Origin: Arthrobacter sp. U41
Lineage (GTDB): Bacteria > Actinomycetota > Actinomycetes > Actinomycetales > Micrococcaceae
DNA: 64,000 bases
Reading direction: 5' to 3'
Assembly: GCF_007679325.1 (NCBI RefSeq)
Contig: NZ_VEGI01000001.1
Location: 496,001 to 560,000, forward strand
Of this stretch, positions 48,533-57,452 are shown piece by piece. Below the pieces are notes generated by a model. That model was not told the origin of the DNA. It searched no databases and worked only from the letters and a program-made list of their open reading frames with translations. The stretch's first letter is position 1. Each line of letters starts with the position of its first letter. The position numbers and the translations under genes were made by a program.

Positions 48533-49300
48533 TCAGGGCAGGGTCAGGATGACCGGCCCGTCCTTCGTGATGGCCACGGTGTGCTCGCTGTGGGCGGCCC
48601 GGCGGCCGTTGGCCGAGCGGAGGGTCCATTCGTCGTCGTCGTGGACGTAGTCGTCCTTGCCGCCCAGGATCAGCATCGGCTCGATCGCGATGACCAGGCC
48701 TTCGGTCAGCTTGATGCCGCGGCCGGGCCGGCCGTCGTTGGGGACGTGGGGCTCTGCGTGCATGGTCTTGCCGATTCCGTGCCCGCCGTGGTCCGCCAGC
48801 AGCCCGTAGCCGGCGCGGCGCGAGGCCCCGCCGATCGCGTAGCCCAGGTCCCCCATCTTGTTCCCGATCCGGGCCGCCTCGACGCCGCGGGCCAAGGCGC
48901 CCTCGGTGGCATCGATCAGGGCGTGGTCCACCGGGTCCGCTGCACCCACGATGAAGCTGATCGCCGCGTCCCCGCACCAGCCCTCAAGAAACGCGCCGCA
49001 GTCGACGCTGAGCAGGTCACCGTCCTGTAGCCGGTAGTCGTTGGGGATGCCGTGCACTACGGCGTCGTTGACCGACGTGCAGATCACTCCGGGGAAGGGC
49101 ACTGAGGCCCACCGCGGTTTGTAGTTCAGGAAGGCCGGTGTGGCCCCGGCATCGGCAATGGTCGCGGCAGCCAGCTGGTCCAGTTCCGAGAGGGATACGC
49201 CGACGGCGGCCGCCTCCCGGACGCGTTCCAGCGTGTTCGCCACCACCCTGCCGGCCTCGCGCATCAGGGCAATCTCGGCCGGGCTCTTGATCATCGACAT
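48533..49300 (-). CDS. map: Methionine aminopeptidase, type I
   Basis: The housekeeping-type MetAP, 255 residues from the ATG at 49300 (MSMIKSPAEIALMREAGRVV). The metal ligands are His in VVHGIPND, Asp in LLSVDCG, Asp in WCGDAAIS, His in GGHGIGKTMHAEPHVPN, Glu in AIEPML and Glu in HSEHTVAI. It works with peptide deformylase (def at 53977) to mature new proteins. The frame continues 20 codons upstream but overlaps the divergent AlkD-like gene. The ATG two codons downstream is also possible. Confidence 0.96.
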   Translation of the reverse strand: MSMIKSPAEIALMREAGRVVANTLERVREAAAVGVSLSELDQLAAATIADAGATPAFLNYKPRWASVPFPGVICTSVNDAVVHGIPNDYRLQDGDLLSVDCGAFLEGWCGDAAISFIVGAADPVDHALIDATEGALARGVEAARIGNKMGDLGYAIGGASRRAGYGLLADHGGHGIGKTMHAEPHVPNDGRPGRGIKLTEGLVIAIEPMLILGGKDDYVHDDDEWTLRSANGRRAAHSEHTVAITKDGPVILTLP

Positions 49301-49344
49301 GCGTCCAACTCTAGGGCCCGCCGTCGCGTCGCTAAAGTTGCCCC

Positions 49345-50025
49345 ATGGCCAACGCTGCACTGATGTCCGCGATCCGAACGCGGCTGCACCGTGCCGCCGA
49401 CCCGGACCGGGCGGCAGGTGCGCAGGCTTACCTGAAATCCGAGATGCCCTCGCTGGGCGTCCGGGTGCCGGACGTCCGGCGGATCGTCAGGGCAGCATCC
49501 CGGGAACTGCCACCCGCTTCACTCCCGGAATTGCGGTCCACCGTGCTGGCGCTGTGGCGGGAAGCCGGCTGGCGGGAGGAACGCTATGCGGCCATCGACC
49601 TCACAGGCCTGCGGCTGGCGGCCGGTGAGTGGAGCATGCTGCCGGTCTACGAGGAAATCATCCGCAGCGGCGCCTGGTGGGATCTGGTGGACGGCGTCTC
49701 GCACCGGCTTTGCGAGCTGCTGCAGACCCATCGGGAGGACATGTCCATTGTGCTTCGCCGCTGGAGCACGGACCCGGATCTATGGATCCGGCGGGCCGCC
49801 ATCACGGCGCAGCTGGGAGCCAAATCGGAGACGGATCCCGCCCTGCTCGAGGCCGTCGTCGAACCTAACCTGGCCGATCCGGAGTTCTTCATCAGGAAGG
49901 CGATCGGCTGGGCCCTGCGTGACTTCGGCGGCACGGACCCGGAGTGGGTCCGGGACTTCGTGGCACGGCACGGCGGGGCGCTGAGCCCGCTGTCCCGCCG
50001 GGAGGCCCTGCGCAAAATCACGTGA
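49345..50025 (+). CDS. AlkD-like DNA alkylation repair protein
   Basis: A 226-residue HEAT-repeat-like protein of the AlkD/DNA-alkylation-repair family, which removes bulky or positively charged alkylated bases. Typical blocks are SLGVRVPDVRRIVRAASREL, SGAWWDLVDGVSHRLCELL, with the Trp-Asp of the active site, and DLWIRRAAITAQLGAK. RKAIGWALRDFGGTDPEWV is the conserved C-terminal repeat. It is divergent from map. Confidence 0.93.
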   Translation: MANAALMSAIRTRLHRAADPDRAAGAQAYLKSEMPSLGVRVPDVRRIVRAASRELPPASLPELRSTVLALWREAGWREERYAAIDLTGLRLAAGEWSMLPVYEEIIRSGAWWDLVDGVSHRLCELLQTHREDMSIVLRRWSTDPDLWIRRAAITAQLGAKSETDPALLEAVVEPNLADPEFFIRKAIGWALRDFGGTDPEWVRDFVARHGGALSPLSRREALRKIT

Positions 50026-50067
50026 GGGCGGAACGTTCGGATGAGCAGGAACTCAGATAAGTGGGCC

Positions 50068-51639
50068 TCAGATGACCGGGCGGGTGGTGACCGGTTCCTC
50101 GGACTTGCTGAAGAGCATCTTGGTTTTTGGGTCGAGGAAGATCAGGTACAGGGCGAACAGCAGGGCGATGACCGCCGCTGCGTTGCGGGCCAGCGCCAGG
50201 GCGAGTCCCAGGTCCGCGGTCTGCAGGTAGGGGAAGACTTCCAGCTGATCCGAGATCGCGTAGACCATAAAGAACGACACGATGAAGTACAGCGCCTTGA
50301 CCTGCCAGTCGTCCCGGATGCCCGTGACGGCGAAGAGCGGAATGAGCCAGACGACGTACCAGGACTGGATCATCGGGGCGAGGACCACGACGGCGGCGAA
50401 CGCCAGCGTGAGGCGGCGGATCAGCCGATCGTAGTCGCCGCGGAAAATCAGGAATGCGATGATACCGACCGCCAGCAGCTTGCCGGCGTCGTAGACCCAC
50501 TTGGCCAGCCCCCACCCGTCGAGTCCGAAAGCGTTGAAGATGGACGCGACCACCAGCCCCAGCAGGCCCACCGGCGCGTACCAGATCCAGATGCTGCCCG
50601 GGGCGGAGAGCCCGTTGATCCAGCCGAAACCGAAGCCGTTGACCATGCTCATGGCGTACAGCATGCCCAGGCTGAAACCGGCAGTGAGCCCCCAGAAAAC
50701 AAACTTCCGCGGCCAGCTGGCGCCCTTCCCCGCCCACAGCAGGCCGATGAACGGCAGGAAGACGATGGTGATGGGCTTGACCGAGATGGACAGGGTTACC
50801 AGGACCAGGCCGAGGATGACCCGCCGGGTGGCGCAGTAGTACAGCCCGGCCAGGGCCAGGCCGATCATCAGGGCGTCGTTGTGGACGCTGGCGATGAAGT
50901 TCGTGAGGAACAGCGGGTTGGCGGCGGTGAGCCACAGGGCGCGGTGCGGGTTGACCCCGTGCAGTTCGGCGAGCTTGGGCACGTAGATGATGCACAGCAC
51001 AATCCCGACCAGCGCGGCGAGGCGGAACAGCATGATGCTGGCTTCCGGGTGCACGTTGGTGGACCAGACCACAAACTGCTCGATCCAGAGGAACAGCTGG
51101 CCGTACGGCACGGGTGCCTCGGTCCACATCTTGTCTGCCCCGAGCTGGAAGTAGTTCGACAGCGCCGAAATGCCGTTTTCGTAGGGGTTGAAACCCTCCA
51201 CCATCAGCCTGCCCTGCCCGATATAGGCGTAGACGTCACGGCTGAACAGCGGGACCGAGAACATCAGGGGCAGCCCCCAGAGGACAACTGCCTGCAGCGT
51301 GGCCTTGCGGGCCTCCGCTCCCCAGACCCGCACGCGCTGGCCGAGCCTCAGCCAGGCCCGGACCAGGAGCATCCCGCCGACGGCGAGCAGAACAATACAC
51401 AGGCCGACGCCGACCGCTTCCGTGCGCATCCAGATGAACAGGGGAACCCGGCGGAGCTCGGAGGCCGGGGCAAGCCAGCCGACGCCCAGTGAACCGATCG
51501 CCATAAAGAGCGAGCCGACGAATCCGGCCAGCAGCGGTGAACGGGCGTTGTCCACGTCCGCAACTGCCGCGTCCGGGGACGTGCCGGCAGCCGTTTTCCC
51601 TGCCGCAGGCACAGGCGCCGTCATCTCAGGATCGTCCAA
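50068..51639 (-). CDS. mptB: Polyprenol-phosphate-mannose-dependent alpha-1,6-mannosyltransferase (MptB-like)
   Basis: A 523-residue membrane protein with about 12-13 helices. The periplasmic signature FSRDVYAYIGQGRLMVEGFN has the Asp-Asp/Arg-Asp-type motif of GT-C mannosyltransferases, and ASVHNDALMIGLALAGLYY and LSISVKPITIVFLPFIGLLW are MptB-like. MptB extends the alpha-1,6-mannan core of lipomannan, using polyprenyl-phosphate mannose at the outer face. The disordered N-terminal tail of about 30 residues is cytoplasmic. It is divergent from orn. Confidence 0.85.
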   Translation of the reverse strand: MDDPEMTAPVPAAGKTAAGTSPDAAVADVDNARSPLLAGFVGSLFMAIGSLGVGWLAPASELRRVPLFIWMRTEAVGVGLCIVLLAVGGMLLVRAWLRLGQRVRVWGAEARKATLQAVVLWGLPLMFSVPLFSRDVYAYIGQGRLMVEGFNPYENGISALSNYFQLGADKMWTEAPVPYGQLFLWIEQFVVWSTNVHPEASIMLFRLAALVGIVLCIIYVPKLAELHGVNPHRALWLTAANPLFLTNFIASVHNDALMIGLALAGLYYCATRRVILGLVLVTLSISVKPITIVFLPFIGLLWAGKGASWPRKFVFWGLTAGFSLGMLYAMSMVNGFGFGWINGLSAPGSIWIWYAPVGLLGLVVASIFNAFGLDGWGLAKWVYDAGKLLAVGIIAFLIFRGDYDRLIRRLTLAFAAVVVLAPMIQSWYVVWLIPLFAVTGIRDDWQVKALYFIVSFFMVYAISDQLEVFPYLQTADLGLALALARNAAAVIALLFALYLIFLDPKTKMLFSKSEEPVTTRPVI

Positions 51640-51782
51640 TCTGTTGTGGGGCTCATCTCTGCCCTCAGCCGGCCGAAAATAGAGGCCCGGGGCACGCCGC
51701 GGGGGCGAAAAATTTCACGACCCGCGTACCGGGAATCCTAGCATCGGACCGCCCGGGGGCGACGAAACGGTAGGCTGGGCGG

Positions 51783-52436
51783 GTGCCTATTTCTAATGAA
51801 CGCATCGTCTGGATCGACTGCGAAATGACCGGCCTGGACACCATCAACGACGCCCTGATCGAGGTGGCCGCGCTGGTGACGGATTCGGAGCTCAATATCC
51901 TCGGTGAGGGCGTCGACGTCGTCATCAAGCCCGACGACGCGGCCCTGGCGCAGATGAACGACTTCGTCCGCGACATGCACACCCGGTCCGGGCTGTTGGC
52001 GGAGCTTCCGCACGGAAAAACCATGGCGGAGGCCCAGGCCATCGTCCTGGACTACATCAAGAAGTGGGTCCCGGATCCCAAGAAGGCGCCGCTGGGCGGC
52101 AACTCCGTGGGCACCGACCGAGTTTTCCTGGTCCGTGACATGCCCGAACTGGTGGAGCACCTGCACTACCGGGTCATTGACGTGAGCACCATCAAGGAAC
52201 TTTCCCGGCGCTGGTACGCCCGGGCTTATTTCCAGTCCCCCGCCAAGCTCGGCGGCCACCGGGCCCTCGGCGACATCCAGGATTCCATTGACGAGCTGCG
52301 GTATTACCGGGAGGCCGTCTTCGTCCCGGCCCCGGGGCCGGACAGTGCCACCGCCCAGCGGATCGCCAAAAAGGTTATGGGCACTGCGGACGAAACGGCG
52401 CCGATCCAGGCGTCCTCCGGGACACCGGCGCCGTAG
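51783..52436 (+). CDS. orn: Oligoribonuclease
   Basis: A 217-residue DEDDh exonuclease that degrades 2-5-nt RNAs, including pGpG. The ExoI motif [20 protein letters not shown], ExoII region [18 protein letters not shown] and Exo[23 protein letters not shown] are intact. The start is GTG at 51783 (VPISNERI). An Ala/Pro tail of about 20 residues is non-conserved. It is followed by tRNA-His. Confidence 0.98.
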   Translation: MPISNERIVWIDCEMTGLDTINDALIEVAALVTDSELNILGEGVDVVIKPDDAALAQMNDFVRDMHTRSGLLAELPHGKTMAEAQAIVLDYIKKWVPDPKKAPLGGNSVGTDRVFLVRDMPELVEHLHYRVIDVSTIKELSRRWYARAYFQSPAKLGGHRALGDIQDSIDELRYYREAVFVPAPGPDSATAQRIAKKVMGTADETAPIQASSGTPAP

Positions 52437-52540
52437 CGCCTGCGACTTCGCGGCTCACCTCCGGATGTAATCTCCGCCACGTTTTGCGGAAAACTTTGGC
52501 GAAAACCCGGAAAGTGGCAAAAGCAGCCCCGAAGAGCAGG

Positions 52541-52546
52541 TAAGCT
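52541..52546 (+). promoter_or_regulatory. Putative -10 of tRNA-His
   Basis: TAAGCT followed by ATTTGTCGTTGCC, 55 nt before the tRNA, resembles the region in front of tRNA-Ala 2 (TAAGATATTTGAGTTGC). Confidence 0.45.
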
Positions 52547-52600
52547 ATTTGTCGTTGCCTTTTCAGCCCGCCGGTTCACCGGAGGGCAGGCGCGGCACAT

Positions 52601-52674
52601 GGTGGGCGTAGCTCAGTTGGCAGAGCGCCTGGTTGTGGTCCAGGAGGTCGCGGGTTCAACCCCCGTCGCTCACC
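52601..52674 (+). tRNA. tRNA-His(GTG)
   Basis: Acceptor GTGGGCG pairs with CGCTCAC, with the extra G-1 (52601) facing C73 (52674), the histidine identity pair. The loop TTGTGGT gives anticodon GTG. CCA is not encoded. Confidence 0.96.
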
Positions 52675-52711
52675 CTCATGAAGGACGGCAGTGATTGTTC
52701 GACCTTAGACG

Positions 52712-52741
52712 AAGGCCGTACCGGATATCCGGTGCGGCCTT
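52712..52741 (+). terminator. Terminator after tRNA-His
   Basis: 13-bp stem with one wobble pair (52712-52724 with 52729-52741), 4-nt loop, followed by TTGTTGTCT; outer AGAC/GTCT adds pairing. Confidence 0.85.
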
Positions 52742-52780
52742 TGTTGTCTGTCCGTGGAACCGTGAAGGGAACAAAACGCC

Positions 52781-53935
52781 TTGAAGCGCACGCTGTTTGA
52801 AGAAGATCACGAGATGTTCCGTGAGATGGCCGCCGAGTTCAACACACGTGCCGTCGCCCCGCACTACGCCCGGTGGGACGAGGACCACATGATGTCCCGG
52901 GAGCTGTGGACGTCCGCCGGCGAGCAGGGACTGCTGGGCCTGGCCGTTCCGGAGGAGTTCGGCGGCATGGGCATGGTTGACTACCGCTTCCGCGCCGTGC
53001 TGGATGAGGAGTTCGCCAGGAGCAACCACCTCGCCGTAGGCCTGGCCTTCCACCTGCACGATGACATGGTCCTCCCCCACCTGCTGGCCTACGGCTCCGA
53101 GGATCTCAAGAGCCGCTGGCTGCCCGGCATGGTCTCCGGCGGGAACGTCACCTCCATCGCGTGGACCGAGCCCGGCGCGGGTTCGGACCTCCGCGGCGTC
53201 CGCACCAAGGCGGTGCGCGACGGCGACGACTGGCTGATCAGCGGCCAGAAGACGTTCATCGGCAACGGCATCTCCGGGAACGCGTCCCTGGTCCTGGCGC
53301 GCACCGACGGCAGCACCGGCCGTGGAAAGCATGACTCGTTCTCCCTGTTTATGGTCGGCAAGGGCGAGGGCTACAACACGGGCAAGCAGCTGGACAAGAT
53401 GGGACTCAAGGCCTCCGATACGGCCGAGCTGTTCTTCGACAACGTCCGGGTCCCGCACGCGGACCTCGTGGGCGAAGAGGGCAAGGGCCTGCAGTACGCC
53501 GCAGAGCAGCTCCCCCAGGGCCGGCTCGCGATCGCGGTGGCAAGCTCCGCCGTCGTCCGTGCCATCTACGAGGCAACGGTGCGCTACACGAAGGACCGGA
53601 ACGCCTTCGGTGAGCGGGTCATCGACTTCCAGAACACCCGCTTCGAACTGGCGGACATGCTCACCGAGGTCGAGGTCACCGAAACGTACGTGGACCAGGC
53701 GATCCGGGCGTTCAACGCCGGAGAGCTCGACGCCGCCTCCGCTGCCCGCGCGAAGCTGTGGGCGTCCGAACGCGCCAAGTCCGTCACCGATCGCTGCCTC
53801 CAGTTGCACGGCGGGTACGGCTACATCCTGGAATACCCCGTGGCGCAGGCCTTCCTGGCCGCACGGCTGCTGACCATCTTCGGCGGCACCAACGAAATCA
53901 TGCGCGACGTCGTCGGCCGCACCATCGCCGACTGA
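52781..53935 (+). CDS. Acyl-CoA dehydrogenase
   Basis: A 384-residue flavoenzyme that forms the alpha-beta double bond of an acyl-CoA in fatty-acid or amino-acid breakdown. TSIAWTEPGAGSDLRGVRTK is the FAD/substrate signature, and QLHGGYGYILEYPVAQAF with IFGGTNEIMRDVVGRTI ends the protein. The catalytic base region near residue 240 fits the general family, but the chain-length class cannot be read. The start is TTG at 52781 with AAGGGA 10 nt upstream. def follows 41 bp later. Confidence 0.93.
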   Translation: MKRTLFEEDHEMFREMAAEFNTRAVAPHYARWDEDHMMSRELWTSAGEQGLLGLAVPEEFGGMGMVDYRFRAVLDEEFARSNHLAVGLAFHLHDDMVLPHLLAYGSEDLKSRWLPGMVSGGNVTSIAWTEPGAGSDLRGVRTKAVRDGDDWLISGQKTFIGNGISGNASLVLARTDGSTGRGKHDSFSLFMVGKGEGYNTGKQLDKMGLKASDTAELFFDNVRVPHADLVGEEGKGLQYAAEQLPQGRLAIAVASSAVVRAIYEATVRYTKDRNAFGERVIDFQNTRFELADMLTEVEVTETYVDQAIRAFNAGELDAASAARAKLWASERAKSVTDRCLQLHGGYGYILEYPVAQAFLAARLLTIFGGTNEIMRDVVGRTIAD

Positions 53936-53976
53936 CCCGCCCGGCAACAGCAACAGCAACAGAGGAACTTCCTGAC

Positions 53977-54549
53977 ATGACCGTCCTGCCCATCACGATC
54001 TGGGGCGAACCCGTGCTGCACCGCCGGGCCGCCGACGTTGAAGTCTTCGACGACGAGCTCCGGACCCTGATCGCCGACATGTTCGAGACCAACGACGCCG
54101 CCAACGGCGTCGGTCTCGCCGCGCCGCAGGTGGGGGTCGGCAAACGGCTCTTCGTCTATAAGTTCGACAACGACGACGGCGCCCCGCCGTCCGGCGTCGT
54201 CGTCAACCCGGTGCTGACGCTTTCCAAGGTCTCCGGCGCGCTGCCGGATCCGGATGAGGAAGAAGAGGGCTGCCTGTCCTTCCCGGGCGGGCAGTTCCCG
54301 CTCAAACGCGCGGAGTGGGCCCGCGTGCAGGGCTTCGACGGGGACGGCAGCCCGGTCGATTTCGAGGCGACCGGCTGGTTCGCCCGGGTCATCCAGCACG
54401 AATATGACCACCTCGACGGCAAGCTCTACGTCAACCGCCTCCTCGACCGTTACGCCCGCAAGGCCATGAAACTGGCCAAGAAGAGCGGCTGGGGCGTCCC
54501 GGGGCTGACCTGGATGCCGGGCGTGGACCCTGACCCGTTCGGCCACTAG
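53977..54549 (+). CDS. def: Peptide deformylase
   Basis: Removes the formyl group from new proteins before MetAP acts. The 190-residue enzyme has all three motifs: GVGLAAPQVG, EEGCLSFPG and HEYDHLDG, with Cys and two His as iron ligands. The extended C-terminus (KKSGWGVPGLTWMPGVDPDP) is typical of actinobacteria. ATG at 53977 follows an AACAGC triplet run and AGAGGAA as ribosome site. The run lies between the dehydrogenase stop and def. Confidence 0.97.
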   Translation: MTVLPITIWGEPVLHRRAADVEVFDDELRTLIADMFETNDAANGVGLAAPQVGVGKRLFVYKFDNDDGAPPSGVVVNPVLTLSKVSGALPDPDEEEEGCLSFPGGQFPLKRAEWARVQGFDGDGSPVDFEATGWFARVIQHEYDHLDGKLYVNRLLDRYARKAMKLAKKSGWGVPGLTWMPGVDPDPFGH

Positions 54550-54596
54550 GGCCCTTCACCCGGGTCCGCCACCAGGTTCCTCACGTGGGTCCCGGT

Positions 54597-55301
54597 TCAC
54601 CCCTCCCGGTCCACAGCGGCCAGGATCGCCGCGCCCAGCTCCGCCGGCTTGGTGAACTGCGGCCAGTGCCCGGTGGGAAGGTCCACGTAGTCGACGTCGC
54701 GGACGCGCCCGAGTTCCGCCACGTACGGATGGCCGCCGGCGATCATTTCGGTGAGCATTGACGACGGGAACTCGCAGGCGATAATGGTCGCCGGGACGTC
54801 GTAACGGCGCTCGTCGTTCAGCCGCTGCTGGTCCTGGGCCACGCCTTTGGGCTGCGGGATGGCACGGGCCCGGAACATGGACCGCAGCTCCTCGTCGAGG
54901 TCGGTGAGGTCTTCGTCCTCGAACAGCTCCCACGGCGGAAGCGGCACCGCGTCCCCGTCGTCCGGCAGGTCGTCGTTGATGACACCGCCGTCTCCCAGCG
55001 GTCCGCTGTCCACGTAGATGGCACGGACCACCCGCTCCGGGCGGGCGTCCACTGCGCCGTGGATGATGGCGCCGCCGCCCGAGTGGCCCACCAGGACCAC
55101 GGGGTCATCGAACGCGTCGATCTTCGCCACCACGGCGTCGATGTGGGTGCGCAGGCCGATGCCGGCCCGCGGCGGGTCGGCCGATTCCAGCCCGGGCAGG
55201 GTCAGCGGGTGGACCTGATGTCCGGCCGCGACCAGCGGCGGGGTCACCTCCTCCCACGATGAGGCGTCCAACCAGAAACCGGGTACCAGGATGATGTCCA
55301 T
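54597..55301 (-). CDS. Alpha/beta hydrolase
   Basis: A 234-residue alpha/beta-hydrolase fold protein. The oxyanion-hole strand is ILVPGFWLDASSWEEV, the nucleophile elbow VVLVGHSGGGAIIHGAV (GHSGG, Ser), and the terminal His is in DLPTGHWPQFTKP. An Asp-rich loop (DDLPDDGDAVPLPPWELFED) forms the cap. The substrate is unknown; the sequence resembles esterase-like proteins annotated EstC/salicylate-esterase-type. It is transcribed alone and is convergent with def. Confidence 0.88.
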   Translation of the reverse strand: MDIILVPGFWLDASSWEEVTPPLVAAGHQVHPLTLPGLESADPPRAGIGLRTHIDAVVAKIDAFDDPVVLVGHSGGGAIIHGAVDARPERVVRAIYVDSGPLGDGGVINDDLPDDGDAVPLPPWELFEDEDLTDLDEELRSMFRARAIPQPKGVAQDQQRLNDERRYDVPATIIACEFPSSMLTEMIAGGHPYVAELGRVRDVDYVDLPTGHWPQFTKPAELGAAILAAVDREG

Positions 55302-55382
55302 GCCGGTACCCTACCTTCCCGGTCCGACGAAACGGCACCGGAGCGGGGAAATGCCGGCCAGTGGATTTCCTGGCTGCTCCCG

Positions 55383-56273
55383 TTATCCCTCGTCCGGCTT
55401 CTCGAGCTTCGCGGCGTGGTCCGGGACGTACCGGAACAGCTCCCGGGGCGGGCGCGTGTAGTTGACGGCCTTGGGCCGTTCCGGCAACGTCACCGGTTCC
55501 GTCCGCACTTCGGTGTAGTCGATGCTGGAGAGCAGATGGGCGATCATGTTGATCCGGGCCCGGCGTTTGTCCTCGGCCTCCACCACGTACCAGGGCGATT
55601 CGGCGGTGTCGGTCTGCATGAACATGTCGTCCTTGGCCCGCGAGTAGTCTTCCCAGCGGAGAATCGCGTCCCGGTCCATCGGGGAGAGCTTCCATTGCCG
55701 CATGGGATCATCCAGCCGCGATTTGAACCGCCTCTCCTGTTCCGCGTGGCTGATGGAGAACCAGTATTTGAAGAGCAGGATGCCGTCCTGGATCAGCAGC
55801 CGCTCAAAGACGGGGCATTGGGCCATAAAGCGCTTGTGTTCGGCAGGGGTGCAGAATCCCATGACATGTTCGACGCCGGCCCGGTTGTACCAGGAGCGGT
55901 CCATCAGGACGATCTCGCCCGCGGCCGGAAGATGCGCCACATAGCGCTGGAAATACCATTCGCCCCGCTGCCGATCCGTCGGGGCGGGCAGCGCCACGAT
56001 GCGGGCCGCGCGCGGATTCAGGTACTCGGTGACCCGCTTGATCGCGCTGCCCTTGCCGGCGGCGTCACGCCCTTCGAAGATCACCAGCACCCGCGCGCCC
56101 GAACTGCGGACCCATTCCTGCAGCGCGACGAGCTCGGCCTGGAGCCGGAAGAGTTCCGCCTCATAGAGGCCAAGGGGCAGCCGCGAGGACTTGCGCCCCC
56201 GGCCCTTGCCCTTGCCCTTGCCCTTGCCCTTGCCCGAACCTGCGTTGCCGGAGCCGCCTTTTTCATGTGCCAT
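55383..56273 (-). CDS. ppk2: Polyphosphate kinase 2
   Basis: A 296-residue PPK2, which phosphorylates nucleoside mono- or diphosphates using polyphosphate. Walker A is VLVIFEGRDAAGKGSAIKRV (about 64-82), the lid follows, and Walker B is IVLMDRSWYNRAGVEHVMG (about 122-140). The first 30 residues are a Gly-Lys tract (GSGKGKGKGKGKGRGRKSS) encoded by a CCCTTG hexanucleotide repeat, which may bind polyphosphate (inference). Class I versus III cannot be decided by eye. Confidence 0.95.
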   Translation of the reverse strand: MAHEKGGSGNAGSGKGKGKGKGKGRGRKSSRLPLGLYEAELFRLQAELVALQEWVRSSGARVLVIFEGRDAAGKGSAIKRVTEYLNPRAARIVALPAPTDRQRGEWYFQRYVAHLPAAGEIVLMDRSWYNRAGVEHVMGFCTPAEHKRFMAQCPVFERLLIQDGILLFKYWFSISHAEQERRFKSRLDDPMRQWKLSPMDRDAILRWEDYSRAKDDMFMQTDTAESPWYVVEAEDKRRARINMIAHLLSSIDYTEVRTEPVTLPERPKAVNYTRPPRELFRYVPDHAAKLEKPDEG

Positions 56274-56435
56274 GGTTCCCGTCCCGTTCCTTGCGGCGTG
56301 GCGGGCTTTCTGCCGCCGGTCCTGCCGCGCTCATTCTCGCCGAGCGGTTGATTGCCCACAAGGGGACGGCGGACCCGGGACAGCTGCGGCCCCGTGCTCC
56401 TATGCTGGGGCCATGGAAGCCCCGGAAGGAGCATG

Positions 56436-57452
56436 ATGCAGCCCATACTCACGCTCACCGTCAACCCCGCGCTGGACGTGAGCACCGCAACGGAGCGTGT
56501 TTTCAGCGGCCACAAACTGCGCTGCGGCGCCAGCCGCCTTGACCCGGGCGGCGGGGGCGTAAACGTGTCCCGGGTGGTGCAGCGCCTCGGCGGGCGGACA
56601 CTGGCGGTCTACACCGCCGGCGGGCCCACCGGAGAGGCGTACCGCCGCCTCATCGAGGCCGAACGCATCCCCACCCTGGCGGTGCCCATCCAGGGCAGTA
56701 CGCGCGAGGACTTCACGGTGGACGAGACCACGACCGGCAAGCAGTTCCGCTTTGTGCTGCAGGGTCCCGAGTTGAGTGAGCCCGAGTGGCGCCTGTGCCT
56801 GGCGCTGGTGGCGGATTCGCTGCCCGTGGGCGGATACGTTGTGGCCAGCGGCAGCCTGCCGCCGGGGGTCCCGGACGATTTCTACGCCCGGGTGGCCCGG
56901 CTGGCGCGCCGGCATGACGCCCGCTGCATTGTGGACGCCTCCGGCCCGGCCCTGGCCGAAGCCCTCGCTGAGGGGGTTTTCCTGGTGAAGCCGAGCCGGC
57001 GGGAGCTGGGGCTGCACTTCGGCACAACGCTGGAAAGCGGCGAGAGCCAGGTTGAGGCGGCCGCCGGGCTGGTCGCGGACGGGTCCGCGGAGCACGTCGC
57101 CCTGACCCTGGGCGGGGAGGGTGCCATTCTGGCCTCGAAGTCCGGGATCCTCCGGCTGGCCGTCCCGGACGTGGAGGTGCGCAGCACCGTCGGGGCGGGC
57201 GACAGCTTCCTGGCCGCTTTTGTCCTCCGCCTGGCCCAGGGCCGCACCCTCGCGGAGGCGCTCCGGGCCGCCGTCGCCGCCGGAAGTGCCACCGTCACCA
57301 CCGCTGCCACCGAACTCTGCCACCGCGAGGACGTGGAGCGGCTGGAGGCGGGGCTCGCGGCCGGGCAGCCTACTGAGCCTCGGGAACAACCGTCTGCTGC
57401 GCGGGGCAGCCGGCGAGGATCCGTTTCATCGCGTCCTTCTCTGCCGGAGTGA
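56436..57452 (+). CDS. PfkB-family hexose-phosphate kinase (1-phosphofructokinase/LacC-like)
   Basis: A 338-residue ribokinase-fold kinase. The N-terminal LTLTVNPALDVSTATERV and GGGGVNVSRVVQRLGGRTLA are typical of the PfkB/LacC/FruK group, and the catalytic motif is STVGAGDSFLAAFVLRLAQG (GAGD Asp base). The substrate is probably a phosphorylated hexose, but not decided. ATG at 56436 has GGAAGGA 5 nt upstream; the ATG at 56433 is the alternative. The last 28 codons are antisense to the 3' end of the convergent HNH gene and look non-conserved. Confidence 0.9.
   Translation: MQPILTLTVNPALDVSTATERVFSGHKLRCGASRLDPGGGGVNVSRVVQRLGGRTLAVYTAGGPTGEAYRRLIEAERIPTLAVPIQGSTREDFTVDETTTGKQFRFVLQGPELSEPEWRLCLALVADSLPVGGYVVASGSLPPGVPDDFYARVARLARRHDARCIVDASGPALAEALAEGVFLVKPSRRELGLHFGTTLESGESQVEAAAGLVADGSAEHVALTLGGEGAILASKSGILRLAVPDVEVRSTVGAGDSFLAAFVLRLAQGRTLAEALRAAVAAGSATVTTAATELCHREDVERLEAGLAAGQPTEPREQPSAARGSRRGSVSSRPSLPE

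Noticed and set aside
53950..53965. CAACAG triplet run before def as a possible regulatory repeat
   Set aside because: Only a few units; it is better explained as a simple spacer ahead of the ribosome site.
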